A stretch of 64,000 nucleotides of DNA from Streptomyces sp. NBC_00335 (GCF_036127095.1 NZ_CP108006.1:3782001-3846000), one strand, 5' to 3'. Positions 26,002 through 34,759 are shown, counted from the stretch's first letter. Numbers and translations: made by a program. Notes: generated from the letters alone by a model not told the origin.

Positions 26002-27255
26002 TCACACAAGGATGCCGGCACCCGCGAGGTCGAACTCCGCGTGCAGCAGCCGCAGGGCCCGCACGTGGTCGCGACTCGGCACGACCACGGAGACGCGCAG
26101 CTGGGAGCTGGACATCCAGCTGGTGACGATCCCCGCACCGTCGAGGACCGTCATCAGACGGGCCAGGTACTCCGGGCGGTTCAGCAGGCCCATGCCGATC
26201 AGCGACACCTTGACGACGTCCGTGTCCACCCGGATGCCGCCGTCGAAGGGAGCAACGGCGTTCGCGAGCGGCTCTTCGATCCGGGAGACGTCACTGCGGC
26301 GCACGGTGAAGCCCATCCGGAACTCGTCCTCCTGCGGACCGGAACGGGCCACGAGATCGGTCGGCACCGCGTTCCCGGCGAGAATGCCGAGGATCTCCGA
26401 AGCCGGATCGCTCCGGCCCTTGCAGTGCACGAGGATCCGCGCGACGTCCGTGTCCGACGTGACGGCGGTGATCGCGCTCCCCGTCTCCAGCAGGCTCGTG
26501 CCGTTCCCGCTCACCACGGTTCCCTCCCTGTCGACCAATGAACTTCTGACGTGCAACTCGACCCCCTTGGCCGCTGCCAGCTCCGCGGACCGGGAGTGCA
26601 GCACCTTCGCCCCCGCGAAGGCCATCTCCACCATGACGTCCGCGGCCACGTGCGGGAGCTTGCGGGCCGACTCGACCAGCCTCGGGTCGGCCGTGTACAC
26701 GCCGTCCACGTCCGTGTAGATCTCGCAGCTCCCGGCGCCCAGGGCCGCCGCGAGCGCGACGGCCGTGGTGTCGGACCCGCCACGGCCCAGGGTGACCACG
26801 TCACCCGTGTCGTTGAGTCCCTGGAAACCCCCGACGACGACCACTCGTTCCTCGTCGAGACACCGCGTGACCCTCCCGGTGTCGATGGAGTCGATCACAC
26901 CGTCCCCGTGCCGTCCGACCGCCCGGATGCCGGCCTGCGCCCCGGTGAGCGAGACGGCCGGCACGCCCAACCGCTCCAGCGCCAGGGCGAGCAACGCCGC
27001 GGAGGCGTACTCGCCCGTGGCCAGCAGTTGGTCGACCTCCCGAGGCGCCCGCCGTGCCGCGTGCCGCCCCCCGATGTCTTCGACCAGGTCCAGCAGCTCG
27101 TCGGTGGTGTCCCCCCGGGCCGACACCACGACCACGGTGCGTTTGCCGGCCCGGCGGCTCGCCGCCACCCGCTCGGACACCCGGCGGAGCCTGTCCGTCT
27201 GGGAGAGAGAACTCCCCCCGTACTTCTGTACCAAGATGCCCAAGGCTGGTCCCAT
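26002..27255 (-). CDS. cluster-dedicated aspartate kinase
   Basis: A 417-residue aspartokinase that phosphorylates aspartate, feeding aspartate semialdehyde to GriI. Motifs are VQKYGGSSLSQTDRL at the N-terminus, VVVSARGDTTDELL, LTGAQAGI, GFQGLND, TLGRGGSDTTAVALA and EIYTDVDGVYTADPRLV. The catalytic half is well conserved, but the C-terminal ACT half departs from the housekeeping form: the usual D-K-P-G loop after the first ACT strand is replaced by CKGRSDPAS. This suggests altered or lost feedback control, as expected for a biosynthetic copy, but is inference. It converges with the griI operon. ATG 27255 is used; the family core begins a few residues later. Confidence 0.88.
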   Translation of the reverse strand: MGPALGILVQKYGGSSLSQTDRLRRVSERVAASRRAGKRTVVVVSARGDTTDELLDLVEDIGGRHAARRAPREVDQLLATGEYASAALLALALERLGVPAVSLTGAQAGIRAVGRHGDGVIDSIDTGRVTRCLDEERVVVVGGFQGLNDTGDVVTLGRGGSDTTAVALAAALGAGSCEIYTDVDGVYTADPRLVESARKLPHVAADVMVEMAFAGAKVLHSRSAELAAAKGVELHVRSSLVDREGTVVSGNGTSLLETGSAITAVTSDTDVARILVHCKGRSDPASEILGILAGNAVPTDLVARSGPQEDEFRMGFTVRRSDVSRIEEPLANAVAPFDGGIRVDTDVVKVSLIGMGLLNRPEYLARLMTVLDGAGIVTSWMSSSQLRVSVVVPSRDHVRALRLLHAEFDLAGAGILV

Positions 27256-27439
27256 CCCCGATCGGATCCGGCCGAGCGGTCAACCCACGTGCTCCGGCCC
27301 GTGGGGAGCCTGCCTTGTCCCCGGAGCGCGGGGCATCACCCGATCGCGGGATGCCAACGGGTGAGCACACCGGCGGATGCGATCACGTGACCGCGCGGCA
27401 CCATCCGACGGGGCGTCACGCCGCCCCGCCCCGGACATG

Positions 27440-27521
27440 GCAAAACCCCCAGGTCACGGCGAGTGAGTCCTGGGGGTTCCACAGAGCCGCCTTCGGGATT
27501 CGAACCCGAGACCCACGCATT
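27440..27521. repeat. att-like direct repeat, distal copy of tRNA-Thr 3' half
   Basis: This 82-bp segment matches 28011-28092 at 80 of 82 positions (differences at 27480 and 27513). It contains the terminator hairpin (AACCCCCAGG...CCTGGGGGTT), the acceptor end and the T arm of tRNA-Thr up to the anticodon stem, then diverges. A tRNA 3'-half duplication is the classic scar of tyrosine-recombinase integration. No integrase gene remains in the window next to it. It forms the border between the biosynthetic cluster side and the tRNA. Confidence 0.85.
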
Positions 27522-27618
27522 GCCCCGAACAGCAGAAGGCCGGTGGCCGCACGCCATAAGGCGGACCCCTCTCCGATGGTGGAGCTAGGCAGACACGGCC
27601 ACCGGTAAGACCCCGAGC

Positions 27619-28007
27619 TTGTCAGCACCCGAAGTACCCGCAGCTTGGCAACCTTCCCCGTGCACGTCAAAGGAGATTCCGGCACGGCCATCACCGTCGC
27701 GCTCGTCTCGCTCGTCGCGCCCTTCGGACTCGTCCTGTACTTCCTCCTGCGCTCCCACCGCCTCAGCGCCGGAGGAGCGTTCGTCGCCGCCGGGTTCGGG
27801 TTCTCCCTCGCCTCGACCGGCGCCGCGGGCCCCATCAACGAGATGGCCAACGCCATCGTCCCCGCCATCCCCAACCTCCAGGGAGACAGCACATGCCCCG
27901 GCTCCGTATCTGCCGGACCACCTGGCCCCGATCCGGTGTCTGAGACCAGAACTGAGACCGACAACACCCGGGCCGCCCGCGCACGGCGGCGGCGCCAGAT
28001 CCGGTAA
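27619..28007 (+). pseudogene. decayed small membrane protein gene between att-like repeats
   Basis: The frame ending at TAA 28005-28007 encodes a protein with a hydrophobic helix (TAITVALVSLVAPFGLVLYF) and a second one (SAGGAFVAAGFGFSLASTGAAG), then PINEMANAIVPAIPNL and a hydrophilic tail. It has no good start: only TTG 27645 without a Shine-Dalgarno. In the neighbouring frame a start at 27619 reads MSAPEVPAAWQP, which would join smoothly to FPVHVKGDSG around 27650-27657. I read this as a single gene broken by a one-base change. Such small two-helix proteins are frequent cargo of actinomycete integrative elements. It is the only content of the 489-bp insert between the two repeats. Confidence 0.5.
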
Positions 28008-28010
28008 AAA

Positions 28011-28092
28011 GCAAAACCCCCAGGTCACGGCGAGTGAGTCCTGGGGGTTCTACAGAGCCGCCTTCGGGATTCGAACCCGAGACCTACGCATT
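28011..28092. repeat. att-like direct repeat, proximal copy inside tRNA-Thr
   Basis: Partner of 27440-27521, offset 571 bp. This copy is continuous with the intact tRNA-Thr gene (bases 28056-28092 are its 3' half), so it is the chromosomal attachment side and preserves a functional tRNA. The duplication boundary falls at the anticodon stem (ACGCATT). Confidence 0.85.
28013..28049 (-). terminator. intrinsic terminator of tRNA-Thr
   Basis: A 10-bp stem (28015-28024 with 28040-28049, GGTT/AACC-type) followed on the minus strand by TTTT lies directly downstream of the tRNA 3' end. The same hairpin is duplicated in the distal repeat. Confidence 0.8.
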
Positions 28093-28129
28093 ACGAGTGC
28101 GTTGCTCTGGCCAGCTGAGCTAAGGCGGC
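28056..28129 (-). tRNA. tRNA-Thr (anticodon CGT)
   Basis: A 74-base cloverleaf on the minus strand: acceptor GCCGCCT pairing with AGGCGGC, D arm GCTC...GAGC, anticodon arm ACGCA-CTCGTAA-TGCGT giving anticodon CGT (reads ACG, Thr), five-base variable loop, T arm TCGGG-TTCGAAT-CCCGA, discriminator T, and no encoded CCA. It transcribes toward the biosynthetic cluster and its 3' half is duplicated at 27440-27521. Confidence 0.95.
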
Positions 28130-28246
28130 ACCGCTGGGAAGACAAGAATTTCCCTGGTGGGAGGCTCTCATCAGCAGCGGCGCCAAGTCTACAGGGTTAA
28201 ACGGGGTGCCCCGAACACGGTGCCGGGACGGCTCCGCAGGCGGGGG

Positions 28247-29830
28247 TCAGCACCTCTTTCCGTCCTTCGGAGCCGTGCCCTCCAGGAGGTAGCGGTTGAT
28301 CGCCGAGTCGATGCAGTCGCTGCCCCGGCCGTACGCCGTGTGGCCGTCGCCGTCGTAGGTCAGCAGGACGCCCGAGTCGAGCTGGCCGGCCAGCGCCTCG
28401 GCCCACTTGTACGGGGTCGCGGGGTCGCGGGTGGTGCCGACCACCACCACCGGCGGGGCGCCCTTCGCGTGCAGGGCCCGGGCCGTGCCCGTGGCCTTCG
28501 CCGGCCAGTACGTGCAGTTCAGCGAGGCCCAGGCCAGGCCCGCGCCGAAGACCGGAGAGGCCTTCTCGAAGGAGGGCAGCGCCTTCTCGACCGCTTCGGG
28601 CCCGGCGGCGAAGGCCGGGGGCTGGTCGAGGCAGTTGACGGCGGCGTTCGCCGACATGAGGTTGGCGTACTTGCCGTCCTGCTCGCGCTCGTAGTAGCTG
28701 TCGGCGAGGGCCAGCAGCCCGTTGCCGTCGTCGCCGTCGATCGCGGCCCCGAGCGCCTCGCGCAGCTGCGGCCAGGCGTTCTCGTCGTACAGGGCGGCGA
28801 TCACCCCGGTCGTCGCCAGCGACTCGCCGAGCGTGGCGCGCGCCCGGTCGCTCGTGGGGACCGGCTGGGCGTCGACCTTGCGGAAGAACTCCTTCAGGCG
28901 TTCCGCGATCTGCTCCGGGCTGCCCTTGCCGAGCGGACAGTCGGTCTGCTTCGCGCAGTCCGCGGCGAAGGCGCGGAAGGCGGTCTCGAAGCCCTCCGTC
29001 TGGTCCCGGTTCAGTTCGAGCGCGGGCCGGGAGGGGTCCATCGCCCCGTCCAGGACCAGCCGGCCGGTCCGGCCCGGGAAGAGGTCGGCGTACGTCGCCC
29101 CGAGGAAGGTGCCGTACGAGGCTCCGACGTAGTTCAGCTTCTCGTCGCCCAGCGCCGCACGCAGGACGTCCATGTCCCGGGCGGCGTCGACCGTCGACAC
29201 GTGCGGCAGGATCCGCTGCGAGTGCGTCTGGCAGGCAGCCGCGAACTCCTTGAAGGCGGCCACCAGCAGGGCCCGCTCCGCCGGCGTGTCCGGCGTCTGG
29301 TCCACCTGGGTGTACTTGTCCATGGCCGGGCCGTTCAGGCATTCCACGGGGCTGCTGCGGTCCACGCCGCGCGGGTCGAAGGAGACCATGTCGTACGCGG
29401 CGCGGACCGGGGCCGGGTAGCCGATGCCCGCGTACGCCTGGAGGTAGCCGATGCCGGAGCCGCCCGGGCCGCCCGGGTTCACCACCAGCGAGCCGAGCCG
29501 CTTGGAGGGGTCGGTGGCCTTGCGGCGGGCCACCGCGATGTCGATGTCCCCGGCGGCCCCGGCTTCAGGATTCTCGTAGTCCAGCGGGACCTTCAGGGTG
29601 CTGCAGTCGAAGCCGGGCACACCGCACTCGCGCCAGCTCAGCTTCTGGTCGTAGTACGGGCGCAGCGCGGCCGGGACGGCGGTCGGCGCGGCCGACGGTG
29701 CCTCGGAGGCCTCGCCGGACGAAGCGGCGGCGCGGGGTGTTCCCGAACCGCCCGAGGTGCACCCGGAGAGCAGTAGCCCCGCGGCGGCGATCACGGTCCC
29801 GGTGGTGCGCAGCAGGCGACTGGTGTCCAT
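28247..29830 (-). CDS. secreted alpha/beta-hydrolase lipoprotein (tripeptidyl aminopeptidase family)
   Basis: A 527-residue exported serine peptidase of the Streptomyces SlpD/SlpE or tripeptidyl aminopeptidase type. The N-terminus is a lipoprotein signal with lipobox LLLSGC, so it is likely anchored outside the membrane. The alpha/beta-hydrolase core shows NPGGPGGSG (oxyanion loop), FDPRGVDRSSPVEC, the nucleophile GASYGT, the Asp in VGTTRDPATPY and the His in GDGHTAYG; the C-terminal TAP domain ends DSAINRYLLEG. The ATG at 29830 opens the signal peptide. It is the first core gene right of the tRNA, and holB follows upstream on the same strand after 181 bp. Confidence 0.88.
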   Translation of the reverse strand: MDTSRLLRTTGTVIAAAGLLLSGCTSGGSGTPRAAASSGEASEAPSAAPTAVPAALRPYYDQKLSWRECGVPGFDCSTLKVPLDYENPEAGAAGDIDIAVARRKATDPSKRLGSLVVNPGGPGGSGIGYLQAYAGIGYPAPVRAAYDMVSFDPRGVDRSSPVECLNGPAMDKYTQVDQTPDTPAERALLVAAFKEFAAACQTHSQRILPHVSTVDAARDMDVLRAALGDEKLNYVGASYGTFLGATYADLFPGRTGRLVLDGAMDPSRPALELNRDQTEGFETAFRAFAADCAKQTDCPLGKGSPEQIAERLKEFFRKVDAQPVPTSDRARATLGESLATTGVIAALYDENAWPQLREALGAAIDGDDGNGLLALADSYYEREQDGKYANLMSANAAVNCLDQPPAFAAGPEAVEKALPSFEKASPVFGAGLAWASLNCTYWPAKATGTARALHAKGAPPVVVVGTTRDPATPYKWAEALAGQLDSGVLLTYDGDGHTAYGRGSDCIDSAINRYLLEGTAPKDGKRC

Positions 29831-30011
29831 TCCCGGAGCCTACGGCCTGCGGGGACGCCCGGGGCGGTGCTACCCGCGGCGGGCGGCGGGCGGCCGCCCG
29901 GGCGCGGGGCGCCGCCCCGCACGGACCGGTGGCGTCTGCGGCCCGCCACGCGGACCCCTCGAACGGGTGAGGCGGTCAACCGGAGTCGCGGGCCGGGGAG
30001 AGCCGCGCGCG

Positions 30012-31223
30012 TCAGCCCGCGCGCAGCGACATCGTCATCGCCTCGACCGCGAGCAGCGGGGCGACGTTGCGGTCCAGCGCCCGCCGGCACGCGATGATCG
30101 CCTCGATGCGCCGCAGCGTGCGCTCGGGGCCCGACTCCCGGGCGATCCGGTCCAGGTCCTGTCGTATTTCCTCGTTCGCGATGGCCAGCGAGGAGCCGAG
30201 CTGGAGGGCCAGCACGTCCCGGTAGAAGCCGGTGAGGTCGGTCAGCGCCAGGTCGAGGCTGTCGCGCTGCGTGCGCGTGCGCCGGCGCTTCTGCCGGTCC
30301 TCCAGCTCCTTCATCACGCCCGCCGTACCGCGCGGCATCCGCCCGCCCGTCCCCGCTCCGGCGCCGAGCGCGGCCCGCAGCTCCTCGGTCTCCTTGGTGT
30401 CGACCTCTTCCGCGACCTGCTTGGCGTCCTCGGCGGCGGCGTCCACCAGCTCCTGCGCCGCCTTCAGGCAGTCGCCCACGTCGCTCACGCGCATCGGCAG
30501 CTTCAGTACGGTGGCGCGCCGCGAGCGGGCCGCCCCGTCGGTGGCGAGCCGGCGAGCCCGGCCGATGTGCCCCTGGGTCGCGCGGGCCGCGGCCTGCGCC
30601 ACCTCCGGCTCGATGCCGTCGCGCCGCACGAGAACCTCCGCGACGGCGGACACCGGTGGGGTGCGCAGCGAAAGGTGCCGGCAGCGGGAGCGGATGGTGG
30701 GCAGCACGTCCTCCAGCGAGGGGGCGCACAGCAGCCACACGGTCCGCGGAGCGGGCTCCTCCACGGCCTTGAGCAGCACGTTGCCGGCGCCCTCCGTCAG
30801 CCGGTCGGCGTCCTCCAGGACGATGACCTGCCAGCGTCCGACGGCCGGGGAGAGCTGCGCCCGGCGCACCAGCGCCCGGGTGTCCTTCACGCCGATGGAC
30901 AGCTGATCGGTACGGACGATCTCCACGTCGGCGTGCGTGCCGATCACGGTGGTGTGGCAGCCGTCGCAGAATCCGCAGCCCGGCTCGCCGCCGAGGGCGC
31001 GGTCCGGGCTGGTGCACTGGAGCGCCGCAGCGAAGGCGCGGGCGGCGGTGGACCGCCCGGAGCCGGGCGGTCCGGTGAACAGCCAGGCGTGCGTCATCTT
31101 GGAGGCGGCCGGCGGCGGGGTCCCCGCCTCGATGGCGGTGACCAGGCCGTCGGCGTCGACCGCGGCGGCGGCCAGCTGCGTCTGGACCCGCTCCTGTCCC
31201 ACCAGGTCGTCCCATACGGGCAT
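30012..31223 (-). CDS. holB: DNA polymerase III delta' subunit
   Basis: A 403-residue clamp-loader subunit. It shows an altered Walker A (GPPGSGRSTAARAF, Arg instead of Lys, typical of the non-hydrolysing delta' subunit), a four-Cys zinc module (C...C.FC.GC between about residues 62-82), VEEPAPRTVWLLCAPS and a sensor-like SRCRHLSLRTP. The start at ATG 31223 (MPVWDDLVGQE) has AAAGGTGG upstream; GTG 31235 is an alternative. It lies downstream of tmk on the same strand with a 112-bp gap, the order usual for Streptomyces cores. Confidence 0.9.
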   Translation of the reverse strand: MPVWDDLVGQERVQTQLAAAAVDADGLVTAIEAGTPPPAASKMTHAWLFTGPPGSGRSTAARAFAAALQCTSPDRALGGEPGCGFCDGCHTTVIGTHADVEIVRTDQLSIGVKDTRALVRRAQLSPAVGRWQVIVLEDADRLTEGAGNVLLKAVEEPAPRTVWLLCAPSLEDVLPTIRSRCRHLSLRTPPVSAVAEVLVRRDGIEPEVAQAAARATQGHIGRARRLATDGAARSRRATVLKLPMRVSDVGDCLKAAQELVDAAAEDAKQVAEEVDTKETEELRAALGAGAGTGGRMPRGTAGVMKELEDRQKRRRTRTQRDSLDLALTDLTGFYRDVLALQLGSSLAIANEEIRQDLDRIARESGPERTLRRIEAIIACRRALDRNVAPLLAVEAMTMSLRAG

Positions 31224-31335
31224 CCCGCCCACCACCTTTCGCCTCGCTCGCGTACCGTCCGTGCCGTCTGCTCACCCAGTGTGGCGGCTCCCACTGACAA
31301 TCCCCGCCGTCGCCGCCGTCACCGCGTCAGCACCG

Positions 31336-34300
31336 TCAGCGGCGGCGCGGCCCCCGGCCCTGCTCGTCCTCGTCGTCCCGGCGCCGTCCCAGCAGTTCGT
31401 CCGCCAGGGTCGGCAGATCGTCCAGCGGAGTCTCCTCCGCCCAGTCCGAGCGGGGCCGTCGCGGCCTGCCGTCCTCGGCGGGGAGCGGCAGTTCCCGGGT
31501 CGCGTCGTTGCCGGAGTCGCGGAAGATGCCCGGCGGGACCCGGTCGGCCGGGTTCTCCTCGGGGCGCTGTGCCGTGGGCCGCGACGCGGAGTACGAACCC
31601 CTGGGCGCCGCCGGCCGCGTCGCCGCGGCCTCGTCCGCACCCGTGGGGCGTACGGGCGGCAGGACCGCCGTCTCGTCCGCGGGACCCGTCGCCCGGACGG
31701 GCGGCAGCACAGCCGTCTCGTCCGCCGGACCCGCCGCCGGATCGGCCTTCGGGACCGGGACCGTCTGGGTGACGTCGTCCGGCTGCACGACCCGCCTGAC
31801 GACCGGAGTCTCGATCGTCACGGCCTCGTCGTGGCGCGGGTCCTTGCGCAGATCGGCCTTGGGCGCGGAAGCGCCGGAAGCCGCCGGGGCAGCCGCGGGA
31901 GCCGCAGGGGCCGCCGGGGCAGCCGCAGCGGCCGCCGGAGCCGCAGCCGCGGCCGAGGCAGCAGCCGCCGCAGCCGCAGCGGACTTCGCCGCCGCCTCCG
32001 CCGCCGAGGCCTCGGCCAGCCGCCGCGCCTCCTCGGCCTTCAGCAGGGCCTCCTCGGCCCGCCGCTGCTTCTCCAGCCGCCGCTCCTCGGCCTCGGCGTG
32101 CAGCCGGGCCTCTTCCTCCGCCTGCTTGCGCAGCCGCTCGGCCTCCACCGCGCGGGCCTTCTCCTCGGCCTCCAGCCGCAGTCGCTCGGCCTCGGCCCGC
32201 GCGCGGGCCTCCTCCTCGGCGCGCAGCCGCTCCTCGCGCTCCTTGCGGGCGGCCTCGGCCTCGGCCGCGATCCGGGCCTCTTCCGCCTCGCGGGCCTTGC
32301 GTGCCTCTTCCTCGGCCAGCAGCCGGGCTTCCTCGGCCTTGCGCGCCGCCTCTTCCTCGGCCTTGCGCTTGGCCTCCTCGATGGCGAGCCGGCGGGCCTC
32401 CGCCTGGGCGGCCACCTCGGCCTCCGACAGCGGGAGCATCCGGTCCAGGCGGTGGCGCACGACGGTGCTGACCGACTCCGGGTCCTGGCCCGCGTCGACC
32501 ACCAGGTAGCGCCCGGGGTCGGCCGCGGCCAGGGTCAGGAATCCGGCCCGCACCCGCTGGTGGAACTCCGCCGGCTCCGATTCCAGCCGGTCCGGCGCCT
32601 CCGTGAACCGCTCGCGGGCCGTCTCCGGCGACACGTCGAGCAGCACGGTCAGATTCGGTACGAGGCCACTCGTGGCCCAGCGCGAGATGCGGGCGATCTC
32701 GGTCGGGGACAGGTCCCGGCCGGCGCCCTGGTAGGCCACCGAGGAGTCGATGTAGCGGTCGGTGATGACCACCGCGCCGCGCTCCAGGGCGGGGCGTACG
32801 ACGGTGTCCACGTGCTCGGCGCGGTCGGCCGCGTACAGCAGGGCCTCGGCGCGGTTCGACAGGCCCGCGGAGGACACGTCGAGCAGGATCGATCGCAGCC
32901 GCTTGCCGACCGGGGTGGCCCCGGGCTCGCGCGTGACGACGACCTCGTGACCCTTGGCCCGTATCCAGTCGGCCATCGCCTCCACCTGGGTGGACTTGCC
33001 GGCGCCGTCGCCGCCTTCCAGGGCGATGAAGAACCCTGCGTCGGACGCGGCCTGGACCGGCTCCCCGCCGCGCAGCGCCTCGCGCAGGTCGCGGCGCAGC
33101 GGTACGCCGGCGCGGTCGTCGGCCTTGGCCAGGACGATGACGGCGACCGGCAGCAGCAGGGCGCCGACCAGCATCAGCGTGAAGGCCGCGCCGCCGTGCG
33201 CGAAGACGACCTCGCCGGCGGCCAGCCGGTGCGGTCCGATCAGGGCGGCCAGCAGCGGGGCGGCCACGGCGCCGACGGCCACGGAGACCCGGACGACGGC
33301 CTGCAGGTGCTCGGTGACCCGGGCCCTGCGGAACTCCTCGGTCTCCTGGTCGAGCAGCGTGTGCCCGGTGTTCGCGGCGACGCCCGCGGCGGTGCCGGCG
33401 AGCAGCGAGAGGAACACCACCGTCGAGGTGTCCGGCACCAGCCCGGTCAGCAGCAGCGCCAGCCCGGCCACGCCGACGGCCAGGGCCAGCAGGCGGCGCC
33501 GGGACAGGGCGGGGAGGACCTTGCCGGCCTGGGTGGCGCGGATGCCCAGAGCGGTGCCGCCGAGCAGGGCCAGTACGAACAGCGCGAACGCGGCCGCTCC
33601 GCCCCCCAGGTCGGTGGCGTGCAGGACGGCAACGGCGGCGGCGGAGGCGACGGCTCCCGCGACGGCTGCGCAGACGAGGACGAGCAGCGGGATGGCCCCC
33701 GTACGCCCCTTCTCCGGCCGGTCCCCCGCCTTGGGGGCGCGCAGGCCCTCCAGCGGGGAGCGCGGACGCGGGGTCTTCGTGCCGGGCAGCACCAGCGGGA
33801 GCAGCAGCGATACGGACGCCGCGAAGAGGCCGGAGGCCACGTACGAGCCCAGGGCCGCCTGGTTCTCGGCGAACCAGCCGATGCCGAGGCCGAGTGCATT
33901 GCCGATCAGGGTCGCGGCGAGCAGCGCGGCTGCGGCGACCGGCATGGCCGCGAAGGCGGTGCGCAGGTTCAGCCGGCGCAGTGCGTCGAGGTGGTCGGGC
34001 AGCGGCCGTACGGTCGCGCCCTCGGGCGGCGGCGTCGGCAGCAGGCCGGGCGCGGCGCTGTCCCTGGCCAGCCCCCACAGCCGCTCCGCGGCGCCGGAGA
34101 CGAAGACGGTGGCGAGCAGGGCGATCAGCGCGTGCGGGCCGATCCAGTCGAGCCACAGCGGGGCCACGACGAAGAGGCCGAGCCGCAGCCCGTCGGCGCC
34201 GATCATCGTCCAGCGGCGGTCCAGCTTGCCGCCGGGGGCGGTGAGCTTGGCCAGGGGGCCGAGGAGGACCGCGCCGAAGAGGACGGTGGAGAGCACGCGG

Positions 34301-34581
34301 ACACCGAAGACGGCGGCGACGGCGAGGGCCCAGCCGGTGTAACCACCGCCGAAGGGCTCCTGCTCCACGGCCGTCTGGAAGACCAGCAGCACCAGGACCA
34401 GCAGGGCGAGGGCATCGCCGATGCCGCTCACCAACTGCGCGCTCCACAGACGGCGCAGCCCGGGGGTGCGCAGCAGGGCGCGCACCGCCCGCTCGCGGGA
34501 GTCCGCGGCGAGGGCTTCGTCGTAGGTGGGGGCGGTGTCGGTGGTGGCGGTCACGACCGTTGGCTGCTCGGCTCGCGTCAT
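31336..34581 (-). CDS. tmk: fused MFS-like membrane protein and thymidylate kinase with coiled-coil tail
   Basis: A 1081-residue multidomain protein. Residues about 40-490 form a 12-helix MFS-like membrane domain; about 515-715 is a dTMP kinase (ALEGGDGAGKSTQ P-loop, TREPGATPVGKRLR, DRYIDSSVAYQGAGRDL, NLTVLLDVSPE). Residues about 720-860 form a long Glu/Ala/Arg-rich coiled coil, then an Ala/Pro-rich segment and a disordered tail containing the duplicated unit GPADETAVLPPVR. Such fusions are found in Streptomyces and make dTDP synthesis membrane-associated. The membrane domain keeps helices but I see no clear transport motif A. ATG 34581 begins the known MTRAEQPTVV-type leader. The gene lies between topA and holB. 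Confidence 0.92.
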   Translation of the reverse strand: MTRAEQPTVVTATTDTAPTYDEALAADSRERAVRALLRTPGLRRLWSAQLVSGIGDALALLVLVLLVFQTAVEQEPFGGGYTGWALAVAAVFGVRVLSTVLFGAVLLGPLAKLTAPGGKLDRRWTMIGADGLRLGLFVVAPLWLDWIGPHALIALLATVFVSGAAERLWGLARDSAAPGLLPTPPPEGATVRPLPDHLDALRRLNLRTAFAAMPVAAAALLAATLIGNALGLGIGWFAENQAALGSYVASGLFAASVSLLLPLVLPGTKTPRPRSPLEGLRAPKAGDRPEKGRTGAIPLLVLVCAAVAGAVASAAAVAVLHATDLGGGAAAFALFVLALLGGTALGIRATQAGKVLPALSRRRLLALAVGVAGLALLLTGLVPDTSTVVFLSLLAGTAAGVAANTGHTLLDQETEEFRRARVTEHLQAVVRVSVAVGAVAAPLLAALIGPHRLAAGEVVFAHGGAAFTLMLVGALLLPVAVIVLAKADDRAGVPLRRDLREALRGGEPVQAASDAGFFIALEGGDGAGKSTQVEAMADWIRAKGHEVVVTREPGATPVGKRLRSILLDVSSAGLSNRAEALLYAADRAEHVDTVVRPALERGAVVITDRYIDSSVAYQGAGRDLSPTEIARISRWATSGLVPNLTVLLDVSPETARERFTEAPDRLESEPAEFHQRVRAGFLTLAAADPGRYLVVDAGQDPESVSTVVRHRLDRMLPLSEAEVAAQAEARRLAIEEAKRKAEEEAARKAEEARLLAEEEARKAREAEEARIAAEAEAARKEREERLRAEEEARARAEAERLRLEAEEKARAVEAERLRKQAEEEARLHAEAEERRLEKQRRAEEALLKAEEARRLAEASAAEAAAKSAAAAAAAASAAAAAPAAAAAAPAAPAAPAAAPAASGASAPKADLRKDPRHDEAVTIETPVVRRVVQPDDVTQTVPVPKADPAAGPADETAVLPPVRATGPADETAVLPPVRPTGADEAAATRPAAPRGSYSASRPTAQRPEENPADRVPPGIFRDSGNDATRELPLPAEDGRPRRPRSDWAEETPLDDLPTLADELLGRRRDDEDEQGRGPRRR

Positions 34582-34759
34582 CCGCCCAGCCTATCCGCTG
34601 TGCTTGGCGGGTGCGGAGCCCCTGTGGACAAGCTCCGGTGTGACCCCCGACCCACCTCCCGGGGCTTCGCCCGCGGGGTCCGTGCCGCCGCTGCGCGGGG
34701 CATGTCCCCCACCCGCCCTTCCACCGTTCCCCGGGCTCCGCCCGGACCCGGAAAGATCC

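Noticed and set aside
27485..27564. Second tRNA-like structure
   Set aside because: The T arm and acceptor end are copied from tRNA-Thr and a CCGCCTT lies at a suitable distance, but there is no D arm or anticodon loop. It is a partial duplicate.
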